64,000 bases of DNA from positions 12,400,909 through 12,464,908 of the forward strand of contig NC_048317.1 of NCBI RefSeq assembly GCF_013100865.1, written 5' to 3'. Below, one piece after another: positions 9,294 through 21,419 of this stretch; the first letter of the stretch is position 1, and each line of letters begins with the position of its first letter. The notes below the pieces were generated by a model. The model searched no databases and was not told where the DNA came from. It worked only from the letters and a program-made list of their open reading frames with translations. This DNA is from Trachemys scripta elegans. Its lineage: Eukaryota > Chordata > Testudines > Emydidae. The translations under genes were made by a program, and so were the position numbers.

Positions 9294-12200
9294 CCAAAAG
9301 ATAGTGGGGTACCAGTCATGATGGTGCAGCTTGCTCCAGTAACCAATTTCCCCCCCAAAGTCTCTTTCTTTAAGGACCCCAAAAGGGAGTGATGGGTGGA
9401 CTAGCCCATCCCCTCATTATTTTGTCTACCAATTAAGCCTAGTTTCTGACACACCAATTTGGGTTCACTGATTTCTGGTCCCACACTGTTCTTGTTCACC
9501 AGACACAATCTGAACACAGTCCTTGAGATATATCAGTCGGCCTTTTTGTTTGGACTAATTCAGTCTTTCTGTCTCCCTTTCGTACCCTTTCCCATCAACA
9601 CTGGTTGTTATAGGTTATTGTGATGTCTTATGAACTTTCACTCACTTCCTACAGTGAAACTCACAATTAGGGTAACTTCGTAGGCTCAGTTATCACAAGA
9701 TCACCCAGCCAGGTAGTGACCCGCCCTGCCTCTACTTGGCTGTAATCTCCTCCCTTCTCCCCCTTTGCTGCACTGCAAACTCGATTGCGTCACTGGCCGT
9801 CTCTTTTATGCCAGATTTGCTGGTGAACAATTACCCAGTTTAGTTATTCAGGTTCCGAAGACTATGAGCTTATCAGTGATTCAGGGAGAGCCCTGTGCCA
9901 AACATCCAACGGAGATCTTTAGAGACAGATTTTGGCCCAATAAGCAAATATTACTGCTGTGTGGGGACAGGTAAAGCCTTTCGTTTTCAGGTGGTTTTTC
10001 GGAGAGAAAGAATGAAAGATGGGAGGCTAAATTAAGTGCAGTTTGTAAAATGCTTTAAGACCCTTGAATGAAAAGGGCTGTAGACAAGACATTATTAATG
10101 TCTCCTACCTTTTAGAGCAATAACAACGTACCCTAGCTGTGTTCTCATCTAGTCCTCTTTCTAGCTAGCATCTGTAGGGTTTAATACTCCTCCCCGCGTG
10201 TCAGCATTGCATCCAGCAGGATAGCTGGGATCTGTCAGCATTGCCTTGCATCTCGCAGTAGGGTCGAGCCAGCCTTTTTGTGGTTTATTGCCTGTGGCTG
10301 GAGGCAGCTGCCCATTTTTCAAATGCTGCAGTCCACAGAGGGTTAATTGCTCTGCCAGGCTGGCCAGATGCCCCTGCCCTAATTAGTTTGGTTTCCCAAG
10401 TGGCTGCTTTAGGGCTGAGCGGCGGCAGCAGGAGCCCGTTGTGGTCCTCCAGCCAGACAGCCCCCCATCAACATTCAGGCAGCGTTGCAGAGGCCAAAGG
10501 GACAAGCCTCTCTCCCCTGTTCCCTTCCAGATGCTCCATTTGCTGAGACACCCAGGGTGATGGGGGGGTCATTTGCTGTGAGCGCTGACGGTAGCATCTG
10601 GGCACGAGAGCTCTGAGACTCTCCCAGCAAAGAGATCTCCCCCTGAGCATTTCCACTCCATGTGCTGTTTCCTATATGACACCTGCCAAGGCGTTCCCCT
10701 TATTTGCCGCATGGCCTGCTTGGGAGGACACCTCTGGGAGTGATCATGGCAGCAAATAGGGATGAGCTGGGAATCGATTTCCTTCAAACGTTGCAGGGGA
10801 ATGATGTGCGTATCAAAGCGAGACACCGATGGTGCAGGCAGGTGCTGGGAAAGCATCCTGAGTCCTGATCTCTGCAGCCCCCCAAATCCCAAACTCCCTA
10901 CACAGCTCTGCCAAGGCCCCTCAATCCTGAGTCACAACCCCCACTGCTATTCCAGTCCCGGGCTCCCCCTGCGCAGCACAGCCGCTGCGTCTCACTCCTG
11001 GCTGGCAGCCCCCAGACTATTCCACTGCCGGAAACTCTCCTGGATAGACTGCTAGCCCCATAATGGTTCTCACTGGCAAATACAACGCGCACTCATCTCT
11101 AGGACTCAGGCCAAATCTCTCTTGCCCCATCCTATCTCCAGGCCGCCCGCCAAGCCGTGATGCAGCTTTTCTCTCAGCCAGCCAGACTAGCCCGGCTTGT
11201 CGGATGCAAAGGGAGTAGCTCCGATGCAGGCACCTGCCCCTTCCTCTCTAAATCCCTCTGTTCCTGCCAGACTGGGTAAGCGGGTATGAAACAGAGGCAG
11301 CATCAGGGCACCGCGTCACTCATGGCAAAGCAGGTAAGAGAGCAGGGAGGCGGCTTCCACAGCTGAGTGCCTCCACGGGCAGAAACGTCCTCACAGGGGA
11401 TTTTTCCACCTGTCGCCTGCTCCCACGAACAGGAGCAAAAGGGGCATCAGAGTATGTGTTGTGAGCAGCGGATCCTCTTCATGGTGGGAGCCAGACTCGC
11501 AGGGACCGATTCTTGTCTCCATTACACTGGTGCAAATCCAAAGTAACTCCATTGACGTTGGGGGAGTTACTCTGCATTAGCACTGGTGGCCACACATAGG
11601 CCCGGGTGCGGTCCTGGTGCCAAGCAGACGCAGCTCCATTGAGTTGCACCTGATTACATCCGGGTGAAATTTGGTCCCCAGTGTTTCAGTAGATTTCCTT
11701 GTGGACGCTGGACAAAGTTAGCACGAGATTTGCTCCTGTGTTTTCTCTCTCTGTCTCTCCTCTTTCACTCATACCCCCCACCCACGTGTGGCTACAGCTA
11801 GGACTCCAGGCAAACAGCTGCTTCTGCAGAGCAGACACATACCCTTGGCCAATTAATCTTCCTCTGGTGGTGAGAGGACCCCTGCTGCCTGCCACGGCTG
11901 GAGGGCCCCTCTTCTGTGTGGGCAGCCCGCATGCCTCTAGCAAGCTTCCTGCACCTTGGGCTGTACAAGGGGGGCCATGACACGTGCCCAGGCATCAGCG
12001 GGATTACTCCATCTGCCCCGCAGAGCTAAGTGCTTCTGAAAATGTTCTATAATTAACAGAGGCTCCTAAAACTGGTACAGGGGCCGGTGCCAAAAATCCC
12101 ACCAGGGTCCTTCTGTCACGCTGACGACATCTGCTGGATTGATTACAGAGCCCTCTGCCAACCGCCTTCCTCCCCCATGATCTTCACCCCCTCCTGCTCC

Positions 12201-13674
12201 GCTGGGAGCCAGGGGGTTCAGCAGCTCTCCAGAACTCAAGCACTGCCCCCGCCCACAGCTCAGCTGCCGTTCTGCTCGCACCAGGGCCAGCGTCAAGATC
12301 CAGGCTCTGGGACTGAGCTGACGGGCCCCACCCACTGGGTACGTACAGATCGCCGCCCTCCTGGTGGCTTTATACATCACATGACCTCCTCGCCCGGCCA
12401 ATTAGCAAAAGATGCATGAAAAATAGCGGTGAGAATATTAACTCTTAAAATGAGAGCGAGAGAGAGGAGCACATGAGAGCTCCTCTTTGCCACACGGGTC
12501 TCTGGCCCACACGGCTCACGAGATGACCTGGATTCCTTAGAGTTACCGCTAGTGACAGTCATTCATTTGTCCAATCAAACAGGATGTGCTGTCTTCCAGT
12601 GCTACGGAGCTTCAGCGTTATTTTCACACTAGTGCACAGGACGCCGTATTTTACCCATCTATAAAAATGTTCATGACACTTTTGCAGTGAAAGATACCAC
12701 CCACAAAAAAAATACTTTCTCCTGCTCTAGCGCCTTTCAGCTAGGGACCTCTGAGTGCTCTACCTGGTATGGCATACTGGCACCTCTCTCCGAGTGCTTC
12801 CTTCTTGTCCAGCATCTCAGCTTTCTTTCTTTCTTAATTTTTTTTAAAGGCTCTAGCTTGTATGGTTGCAAAGAAAATGTCAAAAATGTGACCCAGATGT
12901 GAGTGAGGCAGCGAGATTTGCTTGAGTTTGCGGAGGACGTGTGAATCGTCGCATTCATCTCAGTGAGGTGCTAACTCTGATGTGCAGTGATGATCATGGA
13001 AATGCCTGTTTGTTAACTAGGTTTCTCATGTAACAAAGGAGAGGGTGGCTCCCAGATCTGCATTGCTTTCTGGGAGCGATTTCTCATTCTGGTGCCACAA
13101 GCGGGGTGGCATTTGGGAGATGCCACCACTTATTTTTTTTATCTCCCATCAAGAAGGACCCTGTCCTGAGAAGCCGATCAGAGCCCTGGGCGATAGTGAG
13201 GCCCCACTGAGGGGAAGCCAGGCTCCAGGCACCCTGTGGAGTTCAGAGAGCTGCATGCGCACATTGTAAACAGCCACACAATCTACTTTGAGCAGCCCCT
13301 TGTTCGGGCGACTCACATGAGCTGAGCTTATTTTGTGGGAGGAGTCTGGACAAGTACCACCTTCTGCCCCTCCCCCCGTTCAACCCCTGCTTAACAAACA
13401 TTAGTTAACCTCACAGCCACCGTAAGGAAGGAAATTGTGTAAGGCACCGGCTAATGTGTGCACCACTGCCCTCTAATGGACCAAAGTGGAACTGCTCATC
13501 CATGTGTCATGGGCCCTATTTGGCTAACAGCTAATGGAGAGTCTCCTTTAATAGGCCTGGGCTGTTGAAGCAAGAAAGCCTGAGTTCTGACCCTGCTGTG
13601 GCTGTGCAGTTCCTCGTGGACATGGCCTAGCAGAATGCCAGCTGTGACATCCTCGGTGACGGTGGATTTGTCAG
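9294..13674. other. non-coding stretch, no gene recognised
   Basis: No recognisable protein-coding exon. A degenerate copy of the 'gattctgatct' ancient repeat is likely at about 11500-11680 ('gtgcaaatccaaagtaactc'). Open frames of 60-110 codons on both strands overlap and show no family motif. Confidence 0.55.
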
Positions 13675-13800
13675 TGTATCACCCCCATTTTACACACGGG
13701 GAAACCAAGGCACGGAGAGGGAAAGGTATCGCCTGATTCCCAGAGAATCAGTAGCAGAGCCTGGAACAGAGCCCGGGAGCCTGGTTTTAATCATTGCTTT
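13675..13800 (-). repeat. MIR-like ancient SINE fragment (probable)
   Basis: 'tcacccccattttacacacg' followed by 'gaaaccaaggcacggagag' and 'cagtagcagagcctgg' is the reverse-complement pattern of a MIR/CORE-SINE 3' half. It is diverged and its limits are approximate. Confidence 0.55.
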
Positions 13801-14384
13801 ATGGTCCAATGAAAGCTCCTTTGCTCAGAGTCCTCCACTCAAAACTACTGAGTGGCTGAGGAAGGAGAACAAAAGGTTTTGTGCTGGGTCAGCTCAACTG
13901 GGCCAAACCCCGTCGGTCTGCCGCTCGCTAGCTCGCCCCCCTGTTTGTGTTTGTTTTGTTTTCAAAGTAAGCCCTTTCCCCGCTCCGTCAGCAGAGCCGT
14001 TCGCTGAGCGTCTGGCACTCAGCTGGTTGGAAAGTTCATGCACAAAGCTGATAAGTCCAGAGGCTGCTGCAGCAAGCACCGGGCCAGCTTCACTTGCACA
14101 ATGCTGGGCCCGCGGGCACAGGCATGGCTCCCCACACTGCAGGAAGGGCTGCCAGGGCCACTCGGACACATCATTTGCCATGATCACCCTAAGTGCCAAA
14201 GAAGGACAAGTCGTATTAGGGCATCTGCTGGGCAGGCCAGGAGAATTGTCTCTCATGCATTTATTAGTGCACTAGTTTTAAATGGGCCAAGCAATGGGAT
14301 TTCCATCACTTCCCGTGGGAGATTAGTCCACCTCAATGCTTCTCTTTCACCTGAGGCTCTCCCAGCATTTCTAATGGTCATTTG

Positions 14385-14570
14385 TCCTTCTACAGCACCT
14401 TCTATCGAAGGTCTCAAAGGGCTTTACAAAGAGGAATGAATTACACCTCACAGCCTCTTCCCTGAGACGCAGATAAAGATATTTATCTCCCTCGTGCAGG
14501 CAGGGAAATGGGGCCCGAGAATTGAAGTGACTTGCCGGTGGTGACGCAGTGGCCGAGTTAGGAAAAGCAC
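14385..14570 (-). repeat. MIR-like ancient SINE fragment (probable)
   Basis: 'gtctcaaagggctttacaaa', then 'atttatctccctc', 'gggaaatggggcccgag' and 'gaagtgacttgccgg' follow the antisense MIR-type layout. It is diverged. Confidence 0.5.
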
Positions 14571-15725
14571 TTGGGAGGCTTCACTCCGGGGGAAAGTTTC
14601 TCTGAAGAAAATATAGGTCGCTGCACAATGACTTGGGAAATTGAAATTCCGGAGAATGAAAATTAAGCAGTTTCCAGAGGGAAAAATAGGATTTGATTCC
14701 AGTGGCCAAGATTTTGAGGCTGGAGTTAAAGAAGCAGGCTGCTATTCGAACGTGTGGCCTGTCTGGCAGCGTCCGATGGAGCCGGTGGAGTTACAAAACC
14801 AGCAGTGATGAAAGGACAGTCAGGCCCTGAGTAAGCAAATAGAACAGCTGCTCTGCACCCGGCAACAACTTACACACAGCCGCCCTTGGCCATGGGAGCG
14901 TGTCTGACTGAGAGGATTGCGATGGTAAACGAGTAACAGCTCTGCTCCTGCTCTCGCTTACCCCAGTGATTCTCCTGTACCAGGCCCCAGTGATTCTCCG
15001 GTACCAGGCCCAAATGAGAGCAAAGCAGGTGTGCACCCCCTCTTCACAGCTATAAATGGCCACAGATGTACACGGGTGTAACTCTACTGACTTCAGTGGC
15101 ATTCCTCCTGCTTTACACCAGTGTGAGATCACAATCAGACTCACTAGGCTAAGGGGGCTGCAGGCAACCCTCCCAAGGGATTTCTGTCAGTAGCCTGTGA
15201 CTTTGTCGTCAGATCCAGGGTCACATTCAGGGGCGAGGCAAATGGTGGTGTAAGTTATTCATCTCCACCTTGCGCCAAGTGGCTGGAAAATGTTACCTCA
15301 GAATTCTCCATTCATTTACGCTGGGCATGGCAGTTTATGCTTTTTCACAAGCGGCGAATCAGACCCAGTGGGTGTAAGTGGTACCTGGTCGTTTGCCAGG
15401 TGGTACCAGATTTCAAAGCCTTGCAGGTCAGTTTTCCTTAGGAGAAATCAGTGACGCAGAGTCAGTTTATTTTCTTTGTGTGTACCGCATTGTTTATTTA
15501 CACTATCTACATCAGTCCTGGAACAAAGGTGGCTCCAAACAGCATGCATGCCATCACCTCCCTTTCAGAAATCTCAGCCTGTATGCCAATGCCTGATTCC
15601 CGGGAAGCCACTGTGCCCCAAGAATTGGCTGTGGTTACAGAGATTAAAACTGAGCGAGAACTCTTGGTGTCTGCAACAGCTCCCTGCAAAGATGAGCTCC
15701 ACAAAACCAACAGATATCAAAGGCG
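14571..15725. other. non-coding stretch, no gene recognised
   Basis: It includes a short direct repeat of 'taccaggccc' with 'cagtgattctcc' (about 14970-15010) and a 'gattctgatct'-family fragment at about 15050-15145. The frame at 15451-15735 is open but has no recognised homology. Confidence 0.5.
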
Positions 15726-16182
15726 CAGGAACTAGGAGTGCGGGGGGCGCTGCAGCACCCCCAGGTTTTACGCGGGGCCAGCGCCAGTCCTCCACTCCCC
15801 AGCGCGGGGCTCAGGTCCCAGCCACTGGCGCCGTGCCCCACTCCCTGTGCCCGGGGCCTTACTCTCCGTCCTGCACCTCTTGGGGCATTGGCCCTGCTCC
15901 CAGGCCCTATGCCTGGGACCCTGCAGCCAGCTCCCCACTCCCGAGACTCTGCTCCCAGGGTCCCGACCACTGGCCCTGTGGCCAGGGCTCGGCTCCTGGC
16001 CCCGCATGCAGGATCCTGGCTGCGGGCCCGCCCCCAGCCTTTGCCTCCTCGCCCCTGTCCGGGCCCCACCCCCCTGGAGACACAGCACTGCTCCCGGCCT
16101 CAGATGGGGGGGATGGGTGCAAACAGGGATAAGGGGGCTGGCTTTCAGCACCCCCACTATTAAAAGGGTTCCAGCATCACTG
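15726..16182. mobile_element. hAT-type MITE with expanded GC-rich core (probable)
   Basis: The left end 'caggaactaggagtgcgg' and right end 'gggttccagcatcactg' match a turtle repeat that I recognise by its 'gtgctg...cagcaccccc' blocks. The centre is a long CT/GC-rich filler that opens frames of more than 120 codons in several phases on both strands. No target-site duplication is evident, so the boundaries are less certain. Confidence 0.55.
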
Positions 16183-17240
16183 ACAGAAATACAACATTTC
16201 TTAGAAGACCCGGCACTGCTCGCATGCTAGGAAAACTAACTAGCAGGTTACAGTCTTCTGAGTGGAATCTGCCCAGTGAGGGGATGCGATAGCAGATGCA
16301 GCAAGAAACGTTGACCTGAGGGTGTGTGGTAAAGGGTGTGTGTGTATGTGTAGTGGGGAAGCTAATTTATTTGCCCTTTAACTGCCCGCCTGTTAGTTGC
16401 TACCATGGGAGTTGCACTCCTTTGCATCAGTTCTTCCTTTGGCCTGCTCTGTCCGTGGTATCTGATAGATGTTGACCGATTCTTCCTCATGGCAAGGACT
16501 CTGTGTCCACATAGCTGCAACCATCGTGCAAGATAACTTAATAAGTGACTGCCGCAGGCAGTATCTGGCTCTCGGTAGGCCAGACCCCATTTGGTGAGGC
16601 CATTAGACTTACCCTTGGTTGATTTCAAGAAGGGGCTGTGGGCCTTTAACTTTCACCTGGGCCGTTGGAGACAGGCAACATGGGGCTTGATTTAAACTCC
16701 CTTCTGAAGAAGGACACATCTAAGGCCCTGTCCACACACACAAGGGAGCACATAAGGGCTTGTCCATACAGGAAAATTATTTCAAGTCTTAAGAGACAGT
16801 TAAAAAGTGGCACCTGCTGTGCTGTTTTCCCTTGTGGCTGGTTGGTGTGCACAGGGGCAAGTCATGCTTGAACTGGAGCTGAAGTTTGGCATTTCCATCC
16901 CATAAGAAATGCCAACACGGGTTTACTTCCCAAGTCAGGAGGAAAAGCTGAAACGCTGAAGGCTTTTGCGCAATGGAACGTTCCAAGCCATTTCCATTCG
17001 GAAATGTGGAAGGGTTTCATTTCATTTTTCATCCCAATGAGACGTCTCACGTGCATGGTGAAGTTATTAATATTGTAACAAATCCATGGGCACTTAGGGT
17101 AGTTGTTCCCACACTGCATGTGAAATTTAATGCAACAACAGGGATAGAACCAGGGGGCAGATTGGGAGGAAAAAAAATAAGCATGGGATTTTATCCCGGA
17201 CTCCGCCCACAATTCAGGCCCCACCCACTCGTGACATCAA
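16183..17240. other. non-coding stretch with old MITE fragments
   Basis: A GT-rich simple repeat lies near 16330. A degenerate transposon-like fragment with 'gccctgtccacacacac' and 'ggcttgtccatacagg' lies near 16720-16870. No coding exon was recognised. Confidence 0.5.
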
Positions 17241-17400
17241 CATCATAGAATCGTAGAACCCTACGGTTAGAAGGGACCACAAGGGTCATCTAGTCTAACC
17301 CCCGCCAAGATGCAGGATCTGTTGTGTCTAAACCACACACGGTGGCTGGCTACCCAGCCTCCTTTTCAAAACCTCCAGTGAAGAAGCTTTTCACAGTACT
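17241..17400 (-). mobile_element. CR1 LINE 3'-end fragment
   Basis: 'catcatagaatcgtagaacc' followed by 'agaagggaccacaagggtc' and 'atctagtctaaccccc' is the antisense of the CR1 3' end, very characteristic of bird and reptile CR1 elements. It is truncated, as most copies are. The reverse-transcriptase part is absent. Confidence 0.8.
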
Positions 17401-17593
17401 ACTGTGAAACGCTTACTGTGCTATTCACAGTCGGTTGTGAAGAGCTTCATAATATGATGGTCTCTCCTCTTTCTTGCATGCTTTGGCCAATGGTAAAATT
17501 ATGAACAATGCTAGCTTTTAAATGGTCATCACTGGACTTCAGAGTCAGCTTCCTCTCGAAATGAATAGAAGCAGGTCACTCTTCTCTTACAGC

Positions 17594-17815
17594 TATAGGG
17601 TTCTCAAACTGGGGGTTGGGACCCCTCAGGAGATCACAAGGTTATTACATGGGGGGTCGCAAGCTATCAGCCTCCACCCCAAACCCGCTTTGCCTCCAGC
17701 ATTTATAATGGTGTTAAATATATAAAAAAGTGTTTTTAATTTATAAGAGCGGGGGTCACACTCAGAGGCTTGCTGTGTGAAAGGAGTCACCAGTACAAAA
17801 GTTTGAGAACTACTG
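17594..17815. mobile_element. hAT-type MITE (GGTTCTCAAACTGGGGG ends), copy 1
   Basis: It begins 'agggttctcaaactggggg' and ends 'gtttgagaactactg'. The interior has 'gcctccagcatttataatgg'. A reverse-oriented copy at 25870-26072 shares this whole interior. No clean target-site duplication is visible at this copy. Confidence 0.75.
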
Positions 17816-17819
17816 TGTT

Positions 17820-19620
17820 AAACTGTCTTCAGACTCACACAGATCTCACTGTTCGGTTTACACTTGTTTCACAGGGCTAGAGATGTAGGTCCTGTTTCAT
17901 CCTTTCGTTGCACCAGCTGTAAAGCTGTCATAACAGAGTGGTGAATCAGGCCGTATAGATGTAAACGAAAGTTTAGATCCTGACGCACAAGAGGCACAGT
18001 CGGCAGAAGAAAGGGCAGTCCAGTCCCAGAGCAGGACTCAGATATTTCCACTCCAAAAGCACATGCCCAACATTTCACTTGAGCTAGCAAAAAAATCTGT
18101 TATCTCTTGACAGTTTAGGGTCATAGTTTAGATGAGATCAGCTGCCATTTAGGCACAAAAATAAGTGGACAGATTTTTCCAGAGAGGTCAGCATGCGGGT
18201 AGCTATTGGGAGCTGAGGTGTTTGAAAATCTGGGCCCAATTATGAGTGCTGAGAATTTAACAATCTAGCCCTGAGCTCTTCTGAAAAAGCCAACACTTAG
18301 AAACCTCGGAGCATTTTTGATTCCATCTTGTTGAGAATTGTGCTGCACATACACACTAGCAAGCACATCACAGTATCGTATAGTTCTACATTTCCTTTCC
18401 TTCGGGAGATTCCAAGACACTTTATAAACAATATTAACCTCACAAATGTAAGTCAGTCATTCTATAGTCTCATACATGGTATCAGAACTCTAAACTTAGT
18501 ACGGAGCATGTGCTAAACAGAATTCTCCATCACTAATTGACAGATTTTTTTTTTTTTTTGCAATATGAAAAGATACAACTTAATTTGTTATACGTCTAGG
18601 AGTTTTTAAAAAAAGTTTTTACAGCAGAAAAATATTTTTTTTGTGCCCTTGCATAACTCAAAGGCCAGTGAATGGATTTTGCTCAGTTTTAAAAATATAA
18701 TAATCTTTGATCTGAAAATAGATATGGAAAATTCCAGGCCAAAATGTGAAACTTTTCAGAAAGTTAGGAGTAACTGGAAGCAGGGGGTTTACGATGAAAG
18801 TTCCCCTGTACGCTCAACTACAGTGTCTACTCTAAAGCGATAATACAAGACCGCAGAAATGCAGCCACCTCTGAGGAGAAAGCTGGCAACAAACAGCACA
18901 AGAGTTGGCGAGGGCGGCAGGAGCAGGACATTTCGGTGAAGGAGACAGCAGCAGAGTTTGCTTATGAAGAGATCATGAAATCTTTAATATTCACACTGAA
19001 CACATGGAAGGTCTCATATGAATGACTCACATGGAACAGCTTAGGTACTAGGGAAGGGTAAAAGGTGGAGAGTAACTTGCTGGGATATGAACCTCTGATT
19101 CCAAGAAGTGGCAGTATTTTAAATCTGCATCTTAGGCCACTATCCCATCCCCTCTAACAAGTGTCTGATATCACAATGCTTTGGAAGGGGTGTATCATTT
19201 AATCAGTTAGCCCTGACCTGAGACATTTCTTATGAACAATTAACCATAGTATCATGCAATAAAGGTCAAAACATTACAGCTTAAATTAATGTTATGACAG
19301 CAACAATGCTGTAGACTAGTACTGTGGGATCATTGTATGTAAGAAGGATGGCCACCTAAACATACTTCCAAGTTGCAGTGGTGCTACTCCGAGGACTGTC
19401 CTGCCAGGCCTTTAAATTATATATTCAGGGGTGATACTATGTGGCGGCACGGCCTCTTGATGTTACAATGTGAGACTTCATCCTCCAGGAGGAGTTTGAC
19501 AGGCAGGAAAAAAGATTCCAGACCCGTCCCGTTTCCTCTAAGTACAATTCCTGTATCCCTCTAGCCTAGAGGTGCGGCCATGATGCAGTCTCTTTTGGCT
19601 GGATACGCACCCACAATTGT
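17820..19620. other. non-coding stretch, no gene recognised
   Basis: AT-rich with T and A runs (18547-18560, 18608-18640). No family motif was found in any open frame. Confidence 0.5.
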
Positions 19621-19629
19621 CAGTTGAGT

Positions 19630-20160
19630 CCATAGTTTAGGGGTGCTCCTGGATTCCTCACTGACACTAAGCTCTCACATGGCATCTGCGAGTAATGCTT
19701 TCTACCATTTCCGCCAGCAAGGAAACACCATCCCATCCTGTCAGATGATGACCTGGCCTTGGTGATACAAACCTTTGTGACCTCCCTTCTAGACTACAGT
19801 AATGCAATACCGATGGATGTGCAGCTATCGGTCCTTAGGGAACTCCAACTAGTACAGAAGGTTGCATCACATAGCCTCAGCAACACAGGCTACCATGAAT
19901 ACATCAAACCTGTTGCCCATTCTGCACTGGCTTCCCATAGAATATTGAGCCAAGTTTAGGATTTTGGGGCTTATCATCAAGGAGCTCAATGACCTGGTCC
20001 CAGAAAACCTAAAGAAACCTAAAGCTTTGGGATGAGCATCATGATTGACTGCTCCACTCAGGCATGATGGAACATCCTATCACAAAGGTAAAACGCCGTG
20101 CAGGAGACAGAACTTTGGAGGGGGCTGGTCTGAGACTGTGCGGTGAAATCCCACAGGATT
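19630..20160 (+). mobile_element. L2-type LINE fragment (degenerate reverse-transcriptase C-terminus)
   Basis: Translation on the + strand, with frameshifts, gives LGVLLDSS, then SLLDYSNA, LRELQLVQKVA, YIKPVAHSA and ELNDLVPENL. This order is typical of the C-terminal end of L2-clade LINE ORF2. Several frame breaks and stops show that it is a dead fossil. It is distinct from the CR1 copies at 36 and 51 kb. Confidence 0.7.
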
Positions 20161-20800
20161 AAAGGAGCACCCCAAACCGCCACTCCTTCCGCTCCAAGTG
20201 CCAGGTCTGCTTCTTCAACTTGCCTTCTTGAACACATGCAGAGCAGCACAGACAGACTTGTGTTAAAACCTCCCCATCAAAACAAAACACTCTACTGCAC
20301 ACACATTTCTCCTCTTGCGGGGAGGATGTGAACCATCCGTGAAAGGTGTTAGCCACGTCCTTTAATGCATTGTTGGAAGGTGCTGAAATCCTACGGTGAG
20401 GAGGGAGGGATAAGAATCTAGCTGTCTAGAATAGAAGTGACGGGTCCAGGAATAGCTTGTGGGTAATCCACCGCACCCCCGTGCCCCCCATGACGATGCC
20501 CGGTCACGGCATCCCCGCCGGGCACCGTGATGCCATTGTTGGTCAGTGGCCACTGGGGGCTGGACTCCTGCTAGCCCAGCCGATGGCGACGTTGCTCCCA
20601 CTGAATTAGGGTCTGTTGCAATAACCAGGCCGGGCGAGAGAAATCATGTGTGCTGGGGCCCTGCCCCCTCCCATTTCTCCCACTTCACCCAGTGACCCAT
20701 GTTCTGGGGCCCCGGGACAATTGCCCCCCCTGACCCCCAGCCCTGTCAATAACAGCCCCCAGCCAGGGTAGATACCCTGCCCCTGCCTGGCTGGTCACCT
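20161..20800. other. non-coding stretch upstream of the CpG promoter
   Basis: GC content rises after about 20450. No exon was recognised. A 236-codon minus-strand frame (20685-21395) is a by-product of the minisatellite and CpG island. Confidence 0.5.
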
Positions 20801-20814
20801 GGCCAGAGCTGCCT

Positions 20815-20990
20815 GCTTTGGCCCCGCCCCCTCCCCTGACGTCACATCTCCACCTGCCTGCCCCGCCCACTGCAGCGGCCTCTCCGAGGTCCCGCCCTCC
20901 TTCGGCTGATAGGCGGCGCCGGTAGCCAATGGCGAGGCCCGGGGTGGGGCCAGGGCGATGTCGTGACGTCAGACGGGGGCAGGGCTCCAG
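20815..20990 (+). promoter_or_regulatory. CpG-island promoter with two CRE sites and a CCAAT box
   Basis: The sequence is GC- and CpG-rich, without a TATA box. It has two perfect cAMP-response palindromes TGACGTCA (20837-20844 and 20964-20971), a CCAAT box in gccaatggcg (20926-20930) and several GC boxes (for example 20821-20836). The splice donor 100-150 bases downstream on the + strand gives the direction. CRE-binding factors (CREB/ATF) are the obvious candidate regulators. The gene served is not identified. Confidence 0.7.
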
Positions 20991-21094
20991 CCCGGGCAGG
21001 TGGAGGGGATCTCGGAGCGGCCGGTGGGGAGAGGCGCCTCCGACAGGGCGAGGCCAAGGGGGGCTGCTTGCCCCGCCCCGCGTGCCCGGCTCAG
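20972..21094 (+). other. probable non-coding first exon ending in a splice donor
   Basis: The CpG island runs into CCCGGCTCAG|GTAAAC, a good donor with GT at 21095-21096. No in-frame ATG with recognisable coding lies between the promoter and the donor, so this is best read as a 5'UTR exon. The start is approximate. No acceptor exon with known coding was found downstream in the window. Confidence 0.45.
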
Positions 21095-21159
21095 GTAAAC
21101 AGCCGGGGGGCAGGGACCCTGCGGGACCTTGGGGTGGGAGACCCCTGGGGGGGCAGGGA

Positions 21160-21410
21160 CCTCCGGGGAGTGCAGGGACCCCCGTGGGGGGCAGGGGGAG
21201 TGCAGGGGGGCAGGGACCCCCGTGGGGGGGCAGAGGGAGTGCAGGGGGGCAGGGACCCCCGTGGGGGGGCAGAGGGAGTGCAGGGGGGCAGGGACCCCCG
21301 TGGGGGGCAGAGGGAGTGCAGGGGGGCAGGGACCCCCGTGGGGACAGAGGGAGTGCAGGGGGACAGGGACCCCTGTGGGGAGCAGAGGGACCCATGGGGA
21401 AGGCAGAGGG
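21160..21410. repeat. G-rich 38-39-bp minisatellite, about six units
   Basis: Units marked by 'gagtgcagg' start near 21198, 21237, 21276, 21314 and 21351, spaced 39, 39, 38 and 37 bp. Each contains 'gggcagggacccccgtgggg'. It begins about 65 bases after the splice donor. The runs of G on the + strand could form G-quadruplexes in the nascent RNA. Long open frames here on both strands follow from the near-39-bp period and are not genes. Confidence 0.88.
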
Positions 21411-21419
21411 GGGCAGGGA

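Noticed and set aside
15476..16230. Several frames of 120-218 codons on both strands
   Set aside because: Mostly the CT/GC-rich core of a MITE; not coding.
19759..19959. Short + strand gene
   Set aside because: Fits the degenerate C-terminus of an L2-type LINE.
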